Source of the DNA: Tubiluchus corallicola
Taxonomy: Eukaryota; Priapulida; Priapulimorpha; Priapulimorphida; Tubiluchidae
NCBI GenBank assembly: GCA_030141605.1
Contig: JAQGDQ010001366.1
Span: 17,501 to 44,225, forward strand
Direction of reading: 5' to 3'
DNA length: 26,725 nt
Shown one piece after another: positions 1-9,042 of this stretch. A program made the position numbers and the translations under genes. The notes beneath the pieces are model-generated. The model ran no database searches, was not told where the DNA came from, and was given only the letters and a program-made list of their open reading frames with translations. Every line of letters starts with the position of its first letter. The first letter of the stretch is position 1.

Positions 1-327
1 TCTCGTTCAGTTTTAAAAATAATATTAATTTCTCCCGCATTTAAGCTTGACATTAGAAGATGGAGCTAACCGGAAAGAAGCCTTTGTCCTAGCTAGCAAG
101 GAAATTAAACTCGTGCACAATAAAGTCATTAGCAATTGCTTGAAACCTTACAGAGTACAGTCCCTCATGCTTTGAGCCTTTGACGTCAGTAATACAACAA
201 TCTATGACAATTAATCTCAATGTAATGAGATAGCTGCACTAGCTCAGATCATATTCCTACACTAGGGAATCACTCGTTTGAGAAGGGCACTCCTTCCCAA
301 TCAGAGTACTTCTCATGATGCCTGTCT
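1..327. other. no recognisable feature
   Basis: AT-rich non-coding-looking DNA upstream of MITE A1. I see no ORF of note, tandem repeat or RNA gene here. Confidence 0.5.
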
Positions 328-490
328 TTAAAGGAGAAGAAAAGGGGTACCTGAAATGCGTTTCGGAAAAATCGTCTTAAAAATTATATTACTTTATAGC
401 AATTTTATGCGTATATCTTACTCGCATTGAAATGAATTTTAGTTTGTTTTCATTTTAAATCTCCCGCAATACTGTTCCGAAGTCGTCATT

Positions 491-504
491 ACATGACGTC
501 ATGT
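491..504. promoter_or_regulatory. perfect CRE palindrome inside MITE A1
   Basis: ACATGACGTCATGT is a 14-bp perfect palindrome holding the full cAMP-response element TGACGTCA. It is identical in the inverted copy A3 (12393-12406) and lost with the internal deletion in A2. TGACGTCA is the known CREB/ATF site. Binding here is not shown. Confidence 0.45.
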
Positions 505-674
505 ACCAAACGTAAATCAGGGGAAGAAAAGGCAATGTTAAATTATGTCTCAAAAAACTTTCCGTGCAAATCTATGTTACTTAGATTTTCGCTTACCTGC
601 TTGAAGGACTTATCTAACTAGAAAAGAAAATTATTAATTATTTAGAATGTTTTCACCAGTTGGTAAAATGTCGC

Positions 675-681
675 TGACTCA
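675..681. promoter_or_regulatory. AP-1-type site TGACTCA inside MITE A1
   Basis: TGACTCA is the canonical AP-1 site. It is kept in copy A3 as TGAGTCA at 12216-12222. It adjoins a small hairpin, CACCCTCCAGGGTG at 680-693, that is also kept. Function is inference only. Confidence 0.35.
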
Positions 682-1216
682 CCCTCCAGGGTGCACCACT
701 CAGTAACCAAAAACGTATTTTAATCTTATTGACAAGATACAATAATTTTAAATTTTATTTAGTTAGTGACTTGTGCGCTACGAATGCTCTGATTATTTTT
801 TCAAACTTTACAAAATGTTATCTAAACTTGTTTCAAATGACCTGTCGTGAAAATGGCTGCATCTAACGGTCATCGCGGGAGTTTAAATTTACATGTTTTA
901 TACAGCGTGACTGCCGATTGAAGTCCTGCATGCAAAAAGGCTGTATGTAAGTGATATAAAATTTCAAAACGAATTTTTCAAGCTTTATGTTTATGAAAGG
1001 TTTTCTTGTGCTTTAACGTCACGATCTTACTTTCTTTTTAATTGCATTTTTTCTCTTAATAGTAATTTAAAATAGTCCCTGGTTTGTTAGTCTCATTTTA
1101 CATTTACATTTACATTTATACGTTTACCTATAAAAACTTGTGTTACGTTGTATGTGCGAACATTTGTCTAGGTGAGAGGCATATGTTCCACTGAGAGGTA
1201 TTGTTTTCTCTTTATA

Positions 1217-1730
1217 ATGTTATTCTTGTTTTTTGATCACATTGTTGCTTGATGTGCATATTATTGTTTAACGTTATTCTTGTTTTTTGATCACATTATT
1301 GCTTGACGTGCATATTATTGTTTAATGTTATTCTTGTTTTTTGATCACATTATTGCTTGACGGGCATATTATTGTTTAACGTTATTCTTGTTTTTTGATC
1401 ACATTATTGCTTGACGTGCATATTATTGTTTAATGTTATTCTTGTTTTTGATCACATTATTGCTTGATGTGCATGTTATTGTTTAATGTTATTGTTGTTT
1501 TTTGATCACATTATTGCTTGATGTGCATGTTATTGTTGTTTTTTGATCACATTATTGCTTGATGTGCATATTATTGTTTAACGTTATTCTTGTTTTTTGA
1601 TCACATTATTGCTTGACGTGCATATTATTGTTTAATGTTATTTTTGTTTTTTGATCACATTATTGCTTGATGTGCATGTTATTGTTGTTTTTTGATCACA
1701 TTATTGCTTGATGTGCATATTATTGTTTAA
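1217..1730. repeat. 54-bp minisatellite, about 10 copies
   Basis: The units begin GTTATTCTTGTTTTTTGATC; starts at 1219, 1273, 1327 and 1381 show the 54-bp period. TGATCAC occurs ten times. Later units near 1528 and 1680 are shortened by about 15 bp. Copies differ mainly at two CpG-type positions (GACGTGC or GATGTGC; AACGTTATT or AATGTTATT). No coding role is apparent. Confidence 0.9.
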
Positions 1731-2057
1731 ATGATGAATTGCTTTGCTTGATAAACTTTTTCTAGTCTCGCGGTCGCGGTCACGGTCATGCGGCTTGATT
1801 TGACTTTGCTGAGAATAAATTAACCTATTTTGAAGACCTGTGATATTTCTTATATTTATTTTTTCATATCTTTACTTATTATTGTTGTGGTTGAAATATT
1901 AGGTCACGTGATTGTCATTTGTTTGTTATTGTTTTACTTTATATTTTTATAGTGTCAAAATTCCATTCGCGTTCGTGTTTGCAAAGTTGACAGCCTGATA
2001 TATTATCTGACTGACCTCGTACACCAGACTGTATATTTTAGTTTCAAATTGACGCAC
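1731..2057. other. no recognisable feature
   Basis: Unique-looking AT-rich spacer between two minisatellites. It holds a short GCGGTCGCGGTCACGGTCAT stretch near 1769. No gene is seen. Confidence 0.45.
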
Positions 2058-3045
2058 AACTGAAGGCAACACTCTAGTTCGTCAGGATGTGATTTTGACC
2101 ACCAGAGATAAGCAAGGATAAACCTGTCAGCGCAAGGATGGATGACGGCCTGAAAGCAACACTCGAGTTCGTCAGGATGTAATTTTGACCACCAGAGATA
2201 AGCAAGGATAAACCTGTCAGCGAAAGGATGGATGACGGCCGGAAGGCAACACTCGAGTTCGTCAGGATGTAATTTTGACCACCAGAGATAAGCAAGGATA
2301 AACCTGTCAGCGAAAGGATGGATGACGGCCGGAAGGCAACACTCGAGTTCGTCAGGATGTGATTTTGACCACCAGAGATAAGCAAGGATAAACCTGTCAG
2401 CGCAAGGATGGATGACGGCCTGAAGGCAACACTCGAGTTCGTCAGGATGTGATTTTGACCACCAGAGATAAGCAAGGATAAACCTGTCAGCGAAAGGATG
2501 GATGACGGCCTGAAGGCAACACTCTAGTTCGTCAGGATGTGATTTTGACCACCAGAGATAAGCAAGGATAAACCTGTCAGCGCAAGGATGGATGACGGCC
2601 TGAAGGCAACACTCGAGTTCGTCAGGATGTGATTTTGACCACCAGAGATAAGCAAGGATAAACCTGTCAGCGAAAGGATGGATGACGGCCTGAAGGCAAC
2701 ACTCTAGTTCGTCAGGATGTGATTTTGACCACCAGAGATAAGCAAGGATAAACCTGTCAGCGCAAGGATGGATGACGGCCTGAAGGCAACACTCGAGTTC
2801 GTCAGGATGAGAATTTGACCACCAGAAATAAGCAAGGATAAACCTGTCAGCGAAAGGATGGATGACGGCCTGAAGGCAACACTCGAGTTCGTCAGGATGT
2901 GATTTTGACCACCAGAAATAAGCAAGGATAAACCTGTCAGCGAAAGGATGGATGACGGCCGGAAGGCAACACTCGAGTTCGTCATGATGTGATTTTGACC
3001 ACCAGAGATAAGCAAGGATAAACCAGTCAGCGAATGGATGGATTT
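2058..3045. repeat. 90-bp minisatellite, 11 copies
   Basis: The word ACCAGAGATA (two copies read ACCAGAAATA) recurs every 90 bp from 2101 to 3001. The unit holds TTCGTCAGGATG, AAACCTGTCAG and a CTCGAG that decays to CTCTAG in several copies. Because 90 is a multiple of three, long frames stay open by periodicity: a 362-codon minus-strand frame covers the array (3091-2003), with another open minus frame inside it. I treat these as by-products because the predicted chain is a Trp/Cys-rich 30-residue repeat matching no family I know. Confidence 0.92.
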
Positions 3046-3244
3046 CCTGTAAATAACAGTGTAATATGTAAACAGAAATAAAGTCTTTCACAGTTCAATA
3101 CAATTCAGAAGTTTCATCAGAGAGAACTAACTTCAGTGTAATATACCTATGCTGTCAGCTAAAGGTTTCTACAAGACAAAATCCATCTAGTATGTATTTA
3201 AGAGATACGTTGTTATGTTTTACTTCTGTGAAAATCATTCACAC

Positions 3245-3301
3245 ATTACCTTCAACTGTTGAATCTCTCAGTTAATAAGAAATTACACCCCCAGGGCAAA
3301 A
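3245..3301 (+). repeat. left direct repeat flanking a probable retroposed segment
   Basis: About 57 bp ending in CCCCCAGGGCAAAA. It matches 4195-4251 in the same orientation; in the 41-bp core beginning GAATC I count 36 identities. The intervening 0.9 kb ends in a poly(A) signal and a TAA-rich tail, so an old target-site duplication is the simplest reading. A remnant tandem duplication is the alternative. Confidence 0.6.
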
Positions 3302-3449
3302 ATAAATCTGATGAGTTAAAGAGTCATTACGAGTTTGCTTTAATTAGCCAATTTAAAGGTCTTTCAGTCGAGTAATTTCATTTAATAAGTACTTGTACAC
3401 ACGATGTCTTATGTGGCTTCTTTCCGTCCGTGAAGCACCTTGGCAGTTG

Positions 3450-3461
3450 TGCGCATGCGCA
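3450..3461. promoter_or_regulatory. NRF-1-like palindrome TGCGCATGCGCA
   Basis: A perfect match to the known NRF-1 consensus (YGCGCAYGCGCR), common in animal core promoters. It lies about 280 bp upstream of the small ORF at 3733, so it could be its promoter, but a lone 12-mer is weak evidence. Confidence 0.35.
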
Positions 3462-3732
3462 GCGTCCTACGCTATACTAATAGAGAAGAGAAATTCCAGG
3501 TGAAAACATGATGTCGCCAAGTGTGTCATGCGTGTCCGAGCTTGCCAGAGCTGCTCTTTCCGTCACAGATTTTTATCTGATTGTAAATGTCAATGCAAAA
3601 TTCATTTTAAATCAACATTTTCTGTAGCAACAGAAGTGAGTTGGATATTCAGAGGTATGTAAAACTAATGCATGTGTAAACTTTGATAAACTTTTAGGCT
3701 CTTTGCTTCACTGTCCGTTTTTTTTGTAATTT

Positions 3733-3999
3733 ATGAGCGTTCAAACTATTATCGTGTCAATTATCGGTTTTGAAACCTCAGTGCACTGTAAAGCAGATTT
3801 TAGGAGAAACGGTTTGACCACATGGTTTGACCATCGTTCAATTACCTTCATCTATCTAAAAGATACAAGAGTGAATCTCGAACGCGGCTTAGAAAATAAT
3901 GACATTCGAAACATTTACAGAAAGAGAGACACTAATGTAATTAAAATGTATATAGATATTGTAAAAGAACTAACCCAAAATGATCTTATAGTAAATTGA
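3733..3999 (+). CDS. small ORF, 88 aa, unassigned
   Basis: I do not recognise this protein. The ATG is preceded in frame by TAA at 3727-3729, so the frame starts here unless it is entered by splicing. The N-terminus is mildly hydrophobic (VQTIIVSIIGF); the rest is charged and helical-looking (NDIRNIYRKRDTNVIKMYID). A 170-bp AT-rich trailer follows, ending in AATAAA at 4168 and a TAA-rich tail, which looks like a real 3' end of a transcript. The ORF, trailer and an upstream NRF-1-like site all lie between the 57-bp direct repeats, so this may be the 3' part of a retroposed element or processed transcript rather than a host gene. A GAG-GTATGT donor-like site sits at 3652-3660, but no convincing acceptor was found. 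Confidence 0.35.
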   Translation: MSVQTIIVSIIGFETSVHCKADFRRNGLTTWFDHRSITFIYLKDTRVNLERGLENNDIRNIYRKRDTNVIKMYIDIVKELTQNDLIVN

Positions 4000-4167
4000 T
4001 TATACATTGATTATAAATATTGGATATATATTTAGAATAAGTAAATCGTAATGCAAAATTGTCAGCTTGTTTAGTAAGAAATTTATTTAATGTACATAGT
4101 GTATAGACTTATTTAACATTTTTGTACTTTTGTGCCCTACAAATAGAGGGCTTCTTGTATAATTTTC

Positions 4168-4173
4168 AATAAA
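4168..4173 (+). terminator. poly(A) signal AATAAA
   Basis: AATAAA followed by GATTTTTAATAATAATTAAT, at the end of the segment between the direct repeats. The arrangement resembles the 3' end of a non-LTR retroelement or retroposed mRNA. Confidence 0.5.
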
Positions 4174-4194
4174 GATTTTTAATAATAATTAATA

Positions 4195-4251
4195 ATGCCT
4201 TTATCTGTTTGAATCACTCAGTTAATGAAAAATTACACCCCTAGAGCAAAA
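4195..4251 (+). repeat. right direct repeat flanking the probable retroposed segment
   Basis: Partner of 3245-3301; it ends CCCCTAGAGCAAAA. It begins directly after the TAA-rich tail of the intervening segment. Confidence 0.6.
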
Positions 4252-4278
4252 CCGATGCTGCCCATGCTCCTATTCGAC

Positions 4279-4513
4279 CAGACGGTCTAGTCTAGTGGTA
4301 ATGCGTCTGCTTTCGGCCTTGAAGGTCGTGAGTTCGATACAGCGGCCGGGTCATACCAAAGACTTCAAAAATGGTACCTGCTGTTGCCCTGCCTGGCACG
4401 TGGTATTTAGGGTAAAAGTAGAGTGCTGACAGTCTCTGTTATGTAATTGTAGATTGTTATTTACAGTCGGCGATAATAGCTCTTTGAGCTAATGTTAATT
4501 GTTCGGCCAAGTA

Positions 4514-4517
<4 letters not shown>
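4279..4517 (+). mobile_element. tRNA-derived SINE
   Basis: The head is tRNA-like: an A-box-like TAGTCTAGTGGTAATGCG near 4292-4309, a B-box-like GAGTTCGATAC near 4331, then the GGGTCATACCAAAGAC junction also present in the inverted SINE near 7490. A body with TGGTACCTGCTG and CCTGCCTGGCACG follows, and the 3' end runs into a TTG-type microsatellite, as SINE tails often do. It resembles tRNA-SINEs I know from molluscs and other marine invertebrates; the family was not checked. It is not a functional tRNA gene, because the stems do not close. Confidence 0.75.
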
Positions 4518-4948
<431 letters not shown>

Positions 4949-5454
4949 TAGCAACAGAGTGCATCTAAGTGCCACGATATTTCTTGATGCATCTGAAGCA
5001 TTGAACTTGTTTCTCAGAACGCAGAACTTTCACCAAACAGTAAAACGAAGTTTATTAATAAAAAACAAAACGACGCATCGCATGCCGTCTATGTAGATAC
5101 GATCCGACGTCACGGCATTTTCTATCACGTGATTTAGCAGCAGCAGCTGCAGAGTAACAGGATTAATTAATGGAGATTGCCAAGCTGATAGAAAAGCTAA
5201 TTATTGCTCGTTCAGCGTTGAATAAAGGCAACTTGCAGGTTTTGTGAAAACGCCAAAATTCTTTTAACGACTTTGTTTAGGAATGAACGAGTTTTGTTGC
5301 GTGTTTTGAATAGACTGACTTTGTCAAATAGAAAGCAAATTGCTGATGAAACTTTCAGTTTTAATCATGGCTCCACAAAAACGATTCTGCTCGTTAAACA
5401 ACGTCGTAGTTACAGTAGCGGGTTAATTACAAGATAAATTAACGGCTGCATGCG
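4949..5454. other. no recognisable feature
   Basis: Unique-looking spacer. It holds a short AGCAGCAGCAGCTGCAG run near 5138 and nothing else I can name. Confidence 0.45.
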
Positions 5455-5880
5455 GGACCAAATTATCCTATAGGCTAGTATAGGCTGCAGTCTAGGTCCC
5501 CTCGAACTGTGGGCCCTCGACATTTAGTAAAATTTGGAAAAAAATCTATTTTTTCAATACAGTTGTGTTGAAATAAGGGCTAATGATTTGCAATAAATAG
5601 TAAAATAGTGATATTTCTTAGAGAATATTTTTATTGACAAACAAAGGGTAGCTGTACTAGTTTTGTTTAAAGAAGTTGCAGTAAGTTACTTCAAGCTGTG
5701 TAAATGTCACTAAAATTATCAGGAGTAAAAAATATTGAAGACGGGTGTGGGTAAGCTAAAAGTTGGCTCCGTTTGAGGGGGAGGGGGTGAGTTGGAGAAG
5801 TGGCTTCCTCTGAGAGGCCCTTAATTTCGTTAGCTGATAGGGACCCCAAAAGGGCATAACTCGGTCCTGGCTGCATAGTA
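5455..5880 (+). mobile_element. dispersed repeat D, copy D1 (uninterrupted)
   Basis: This segment matches the reverse complement of blocks at 12571-12625, 11636-11866 and 11145-11241. Shared words include ATAGGCTGCAG, TTTGCAATAAATAGT, ATATTTTTATTGACAAACAA and GTTAGCTGATAGGGACCCC. D1 lacks the MITE and the LINE fragment found inside D2, so it is the near-empty reference for both. The right end, read inward on the minus strand (CAGGACCGAGTTATG; D2 has CAAGGGCCGGATCATG), recalls CAGGGCCGG ends of hAT-like elements, but class and exact limits are uncertain. No intact ORF is seen. Confidence 0.7.
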
Positions 5881-6189
5881 GATATAGTGTTAATATTTCG
5901 GTTCGTTTTTCTTTTCATTATTTTGCCTTGATTGTACTGCATGACTGTATCTTTGTGCATCTAATCAAACGTTGCTACTTCTTCCTGGTTAGTGTTTCTT
6001 TTGAAAGCGTTGATGTTGGATAGGTCCCAACCCCACCACAGCCACTCAGTATTACCAATAATTCATATGACTGATTTTTAATATACACATATATTTTAAG
6101 TTTAAGTTTAAAGGAAGACAGGATAATTTTTCATATACTACCCAATTTTCAAGTTTGATAAAAAAGTTTACATTTTAACACAATTAATA
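5881..6189. other. no recognisable feature
   Basis: AT-rich spacer between repeats D1 and B1, with no ORF or repeat I can name. Confidence 0.4.
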
Positions 6190-6720
6190 CTGGAAAAGCG
6201 TTTCTGATAATTAAATAATAGATTAAAAACTTAATTAACGGCGGAAGAGCCCAACTATATTGATGACATCACAAACTAACATAATTTTCAATAGCAAAAA
6301 TATTCCATTAGCATGTTGCACGTGTTTGTGAAAGCGAAAATTGAAGTAGAGTGCCACTGTAAGATATTCAGTGTGTTGTACTAAAACTAGGCAAGTTTCA
6401 AGATAAAAATTCATATTTCAAATTTACTGCTGTGCTCATGCGTGAGCTGTCGAACGTTCGCGCATGAGTAGTTCGTCAGAAACTAGCACATCTGATCTGA
6501 AAGGTACAACACCTGTTTTTGTGCAATGCGTTTTCGAAATGTAGGCGCTAGTGTCCGTCCGTCTAACTAGCAAATGCCTGTAACAGTTAAGAACTAGTGG
6601 CGCAAACGTGAAATTGTGCTTGTGTGGTAATAATTCTTTCACGTAAGTCATTTTTAAAAAACGAGTATGTTTCCTTTCAATATTTTAAAGAGTACGTACG
6701 GTTTAAGATCGGGTCCGCTT
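6190..6720 (+). repeat. dispersed repeat B, copy B1
   Basis: Longest copy of a family also found at 13620-14135 (+), 13062-13465 (-) and 24963-25320 (+). Conserved blocks are ACTAACATAATTTTCAATAG, CACGTGTTTGTGAAAGCGAA, AACTAGTGGCGC and GTGTGGTAATAATTCTTTCAC. No tRNA head, long ORF or clear terminal inverted repeat was found, so its class is unknown. A 71-codon minus-strand frame inside it (6651-6436) is not kept intact among copies. Confidence 0.8.
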
Positions 6721-6975
6721 CTGCTCTAAGTCAATTTACGAACTACATAGTTTAGTTACCATGGAAATGTTCTTGGAATTCCATTGACATTGCTAACAGA
6801 ACAAACTCTTGCAAGTGGAAAATGTTCATGTAACGGAAGAACGAAATAGTTCATGCGTTATGTGCAGAAATCGTGCTCAGTCGAAGAGCTTACAGAAAAA
6901 GAGAAAAATTTAGAGAACTTCAGACCATAAAAGTGAGTTTATTTATTACATTGTTACTTATGATAATAATATCTT
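6721..6975. other. no recognisable feature
   Basis: Spacer between B1 and MITE A2. No gene or repeat was recognised. Confidence 0.4.
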
Positions 6976-6979
6976 TTAA

Positions 6980-7251
6980 AGCACAAGGAAACCCTCATAA
7001 ACATAAAGCTTTAAAAAATTCGTTTTGAAATTTTATATCACTTACATACTGCCTTTTTGCATGCAGGACTTCAATCGGCAGTCACGCTGTATAAAACATG
7101 TAAATTTAAACTCCCGCGATGACCGTTAGGCGCAGCCATTGAAACAAGTTTAGATAACATTACGATATACGCTTAAAATTGCTATAAATTTAATACAATT
7201 TTTTAAGGCGATATTTCTGAAACCTACTTCAGGTACCTCTTTTCTTGTCCT
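6980..7251 (-). mobile_element. MITE copy A2, internally deleted, 272 bp
   Basis: Inverted relative to A1 and flanked by TTAA at 6976-6979 and 7252-7255. It keeps both ends of the family, but the middle is missing: GATAACATTACGATATACGC near 7153 joins two blocks that are about 400 bp apart in A1 and A3. The CRE and AP-1 motifs are lost. Such deletion derivatives are usual for MITE families. Confidence 0.85.
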
Positions 7252-7429
7252 TTAAGTCAAACCTAAGGTGTCTCATAACTCTGTCGATAGAGTGGCTTTT
7301 ATTTTACTGTAACGTACTGTGCGTACTTTTGCGTTTTAAATTATTGTAAGATGAAAAGTGACACTATAATAAACTAACTATACTATATTATAATATACTA
7401 TGTTATACTATACTATAGCTTAAGTAACT

Positions 7430-7572
7430 TAATTCTTATTTCCAAGGTGGTCCCGATAATTATTACCTGCACGATATTACACGCGTCTTTGGTATGACTC
7501 GGTCGGGAGTTGAACCCGTGATCTCCAGGGTGGAAAGCGAGCACCCTACTATTGAGCAATATCCTCAGTCTC
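7430..7572 (-). mobile_element. tRNA-derived SINE, minus strand, truncated
   Basis: Read on the minus strand there is an A-box-like TTGCTCAATAGTAGGG (about 7545-7560), a B box GGTTCAACTCCC (7505-7516) and then GAGTCATACCAAAGAC, the junction shared with the SINE at 4279. The body is short and ends near 7430. It sits about 90 bp upstream of the 30-bp array and gene candidate, in opposite orientation. Confidence 0.75.
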
Positions 7573-7663
7573 TTCTTGGACGTTAACATAATTTTTTGCA
7601 TTTTGGCTTTTGGTAGGTAGCTGAAGTATTCATGACGCCGTGGGATTACTTGAAAGCATAATC

Positions 7664-8088
7664 TACTGTGAACACGCCAAGACAATGAATGAACACTGTG
7701 AACACGCCAAGACAATGAATGAACACTGTGAACACGGTAAGACAATGAATGAACACTGTGAACACGGTAAGACAATGGATGAACAAAGTGAACACTCATA
7801 GACAATGGATGAACACCGTGGACACACATAGACAATGGATAAACAAAGTGAACACGCCAAGACAATGGATGAACAAAGTGAACACGCCAATACAATGGAT
7901 GTACAAAGTGAATACACATAGACAATGGATGAACAAAGAGAACACACATAGACAATGGATGAACAAAGTGAACACGCCAAGACAATGGATGAACAAAGTG
8001 AACACGCCAATACAATGGATGAACAAAGTGAACATGCCAAGACAATGGATGAACAAAGTGAACACGCCAATACAATGGATGAACAAAA
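7664..8088 (+). repeat. 30-bp minisatellite, about 14 copies, partly coding
   Basis: Units start GTGAACACGCCAAGACAATG and recur every 30 bp. In the frame of the downstream exon each unit encodes a ten-residue block of type MDEQSEHAKT. Units reading ACATAG or TCATAG in place of GCCAAG put a TAG in that frame; I see four (near 7798, 7828, 7918 and 7948). The last five units lack it, and the open frame of the exon begins there at 7955. Confidence 0.92.
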
Positions 8089-8853
8089 TGCCAACAGAGA
8101 AGCCTGGCCAATTCAAGCTGAACTCAACGACTACGAAAATGACAATGATAATAAATTTGAAGGTGTTCAAGAACTGGTGAGCGACGAACGCGAAAAAGAA
8201 AAACAGAAACTTTCAGTTAGCGAAGGTGCTGATCTGAATGTGAGGATCACTTCGCCACAAGGTACAGTGGTCGACGTCCAGCAGAACTCTGACCAGGAGA
8301 TCTCGGCTCAAAATGAAGCCACTACCGACAACAACCTCTCGAACCAAAAACGAAAAAAGAAGAAAAAGAAAAAGAAACGTCGTAGCTCCATCGGTTCAAC
8401 CGTCAGTACCAGCATCAGCGAGATGTCGTCGGTCGTATCAGCATACCGAACGACAGCGACAGCGGTGTCGAGATTTGCTGATGGCATCAATCATAATGTG
8501 TCTGTTGAGGCCACTACGCCACATTATTTGGCCAAACTTAGTGCAAAGTTGACAGACAAAACCAATGAGCTTTCCGCGGCCGAATGTGACGCTTTGGCGA
8601 AAGAATTGGACAAACCGGAAGGAAATAGATTTCAGTGCAAGCGATCTTATAAACTAACCACGTCTTTGATTATACCTGTCTTAGTCATAAGCGTACAAAG
8701 TGCCTTTATAATATGGGAATTAGTGCGTGTCAATCGTGGCGCAAACTTAATGAAAGATCACATAGAGAAAACTGTGACGTATGGACGACTTTACACCAGC
8801 CTTTTATCGGAAAGAAACCAATTCGTTACGCACGTGTACTGTAATAATAGCAG
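7955..8853 (+). CDS. 5' exon of a membrane protein, possible NIT-domain receptor
   Basis: Open from ATG 7955 to a consensus donor CAG|GTAAGC at 8853/8854; without splicing the frame stops at once (TAA 8855-8857). Residues 1-50 are 10-residue repeats from the minisatellite, with in-frame Met at 1, 11, 21, 31 and 41, so the true start is uncertain within that run. Residues 50-130 are acidic and polar, 131-145 a Lys/Arg run, 146-165 Ser-rich, and 236-256 a single membrane helix (SLIIPVLVISVQSAFIIW). After it comes an amphipathic stretch with SLLSERNQF, resembling the L-x-x-E-R-G start of NIT (nitrate/nitrite-sensing) domains that occur in some invertebrate receptor guanylate cyclases. That family call is inference; a different one-pass membrane protein is possible. 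Later exons were not found in the window. The exon's higher GC and mixed codon use differ from the AT-rich surroundings. Confidence 0.6.
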
Positions 8854-8859
8854 GTAAGC
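8854..8859 (+). promoter_or_regulatory. 5' splice donor GTAAGC
   Basis: CAG|GTAAGC matches the animal donor consensus and falls where the reading frame ends, leaving a split codon after two bases (AG|). It is the main reason to treat the upstream frame as an exon. Confidence 0.6.
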
Positions 8860-9042
8860 TTAGCTCTAACAGACCTAACTAGGTGTTGGGTTCGATAAAT
8901 TAACGTACCGTAAAACGACCCCATGCTTCTGTGGACGTGTAAGAGTTGCGTTCATTTCACACGTAAGAAGCACTCAGCAGAAGCAAGGCGAAAGTCGTTC
9001 ATTCAGGCGTGAAACATTGCGTTCTACGTGGAAATGAGATGA

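Larger units (their letters stand above)
332..1012 (+). mobile_element. MITE copy A1 (TTAA target-site family), 681 bp
   Basis: The element is flanked on both sides by TTAA (328-331 and 1013-1016). Its ends form an imperfect inverted repeat: the left end starts AGGAGAAGAAAAGG and the reverse complement of the right end starts AGCACAAGAAAACC. A near full-length inverted copy lies at 11871-12566 and an internally deleted copy at 6980-7251, both also bounded by TTAA. There is no transposase ORF, so it is non-autonomous. TTAA duplication is the known signature of piggyBac-type transposases, so a piggyBac-related source is likely, but this is inference from termini only. Confidence 0.85.

Noticed and set aside
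2003-3091. 362-codon minus-strand frame as a repeat protein gene
   Set aside because: The period is a multiple of three, so frames stay open automatically; other frames are open too, and the product matches no known family. Kept only as a low-interest finding.
4279-4360. Functional tRNA gene
   Set aside because: A- and B-box-like motifs are present, but the acceptor and anticodon stems do not form and a SINE body follows.
5691-5960. 89-codon minus-strand frame as a gene
   Set aside because: It lies largely in repeat D1, is not conserved in D2, and has no recognisable motif.
7505-7565. Functional tRNA gene on the minus strand
   Set aside because: Same SINE-type head as at 4279, with the shared TCATACCAAAGAC junction and no closing stems.
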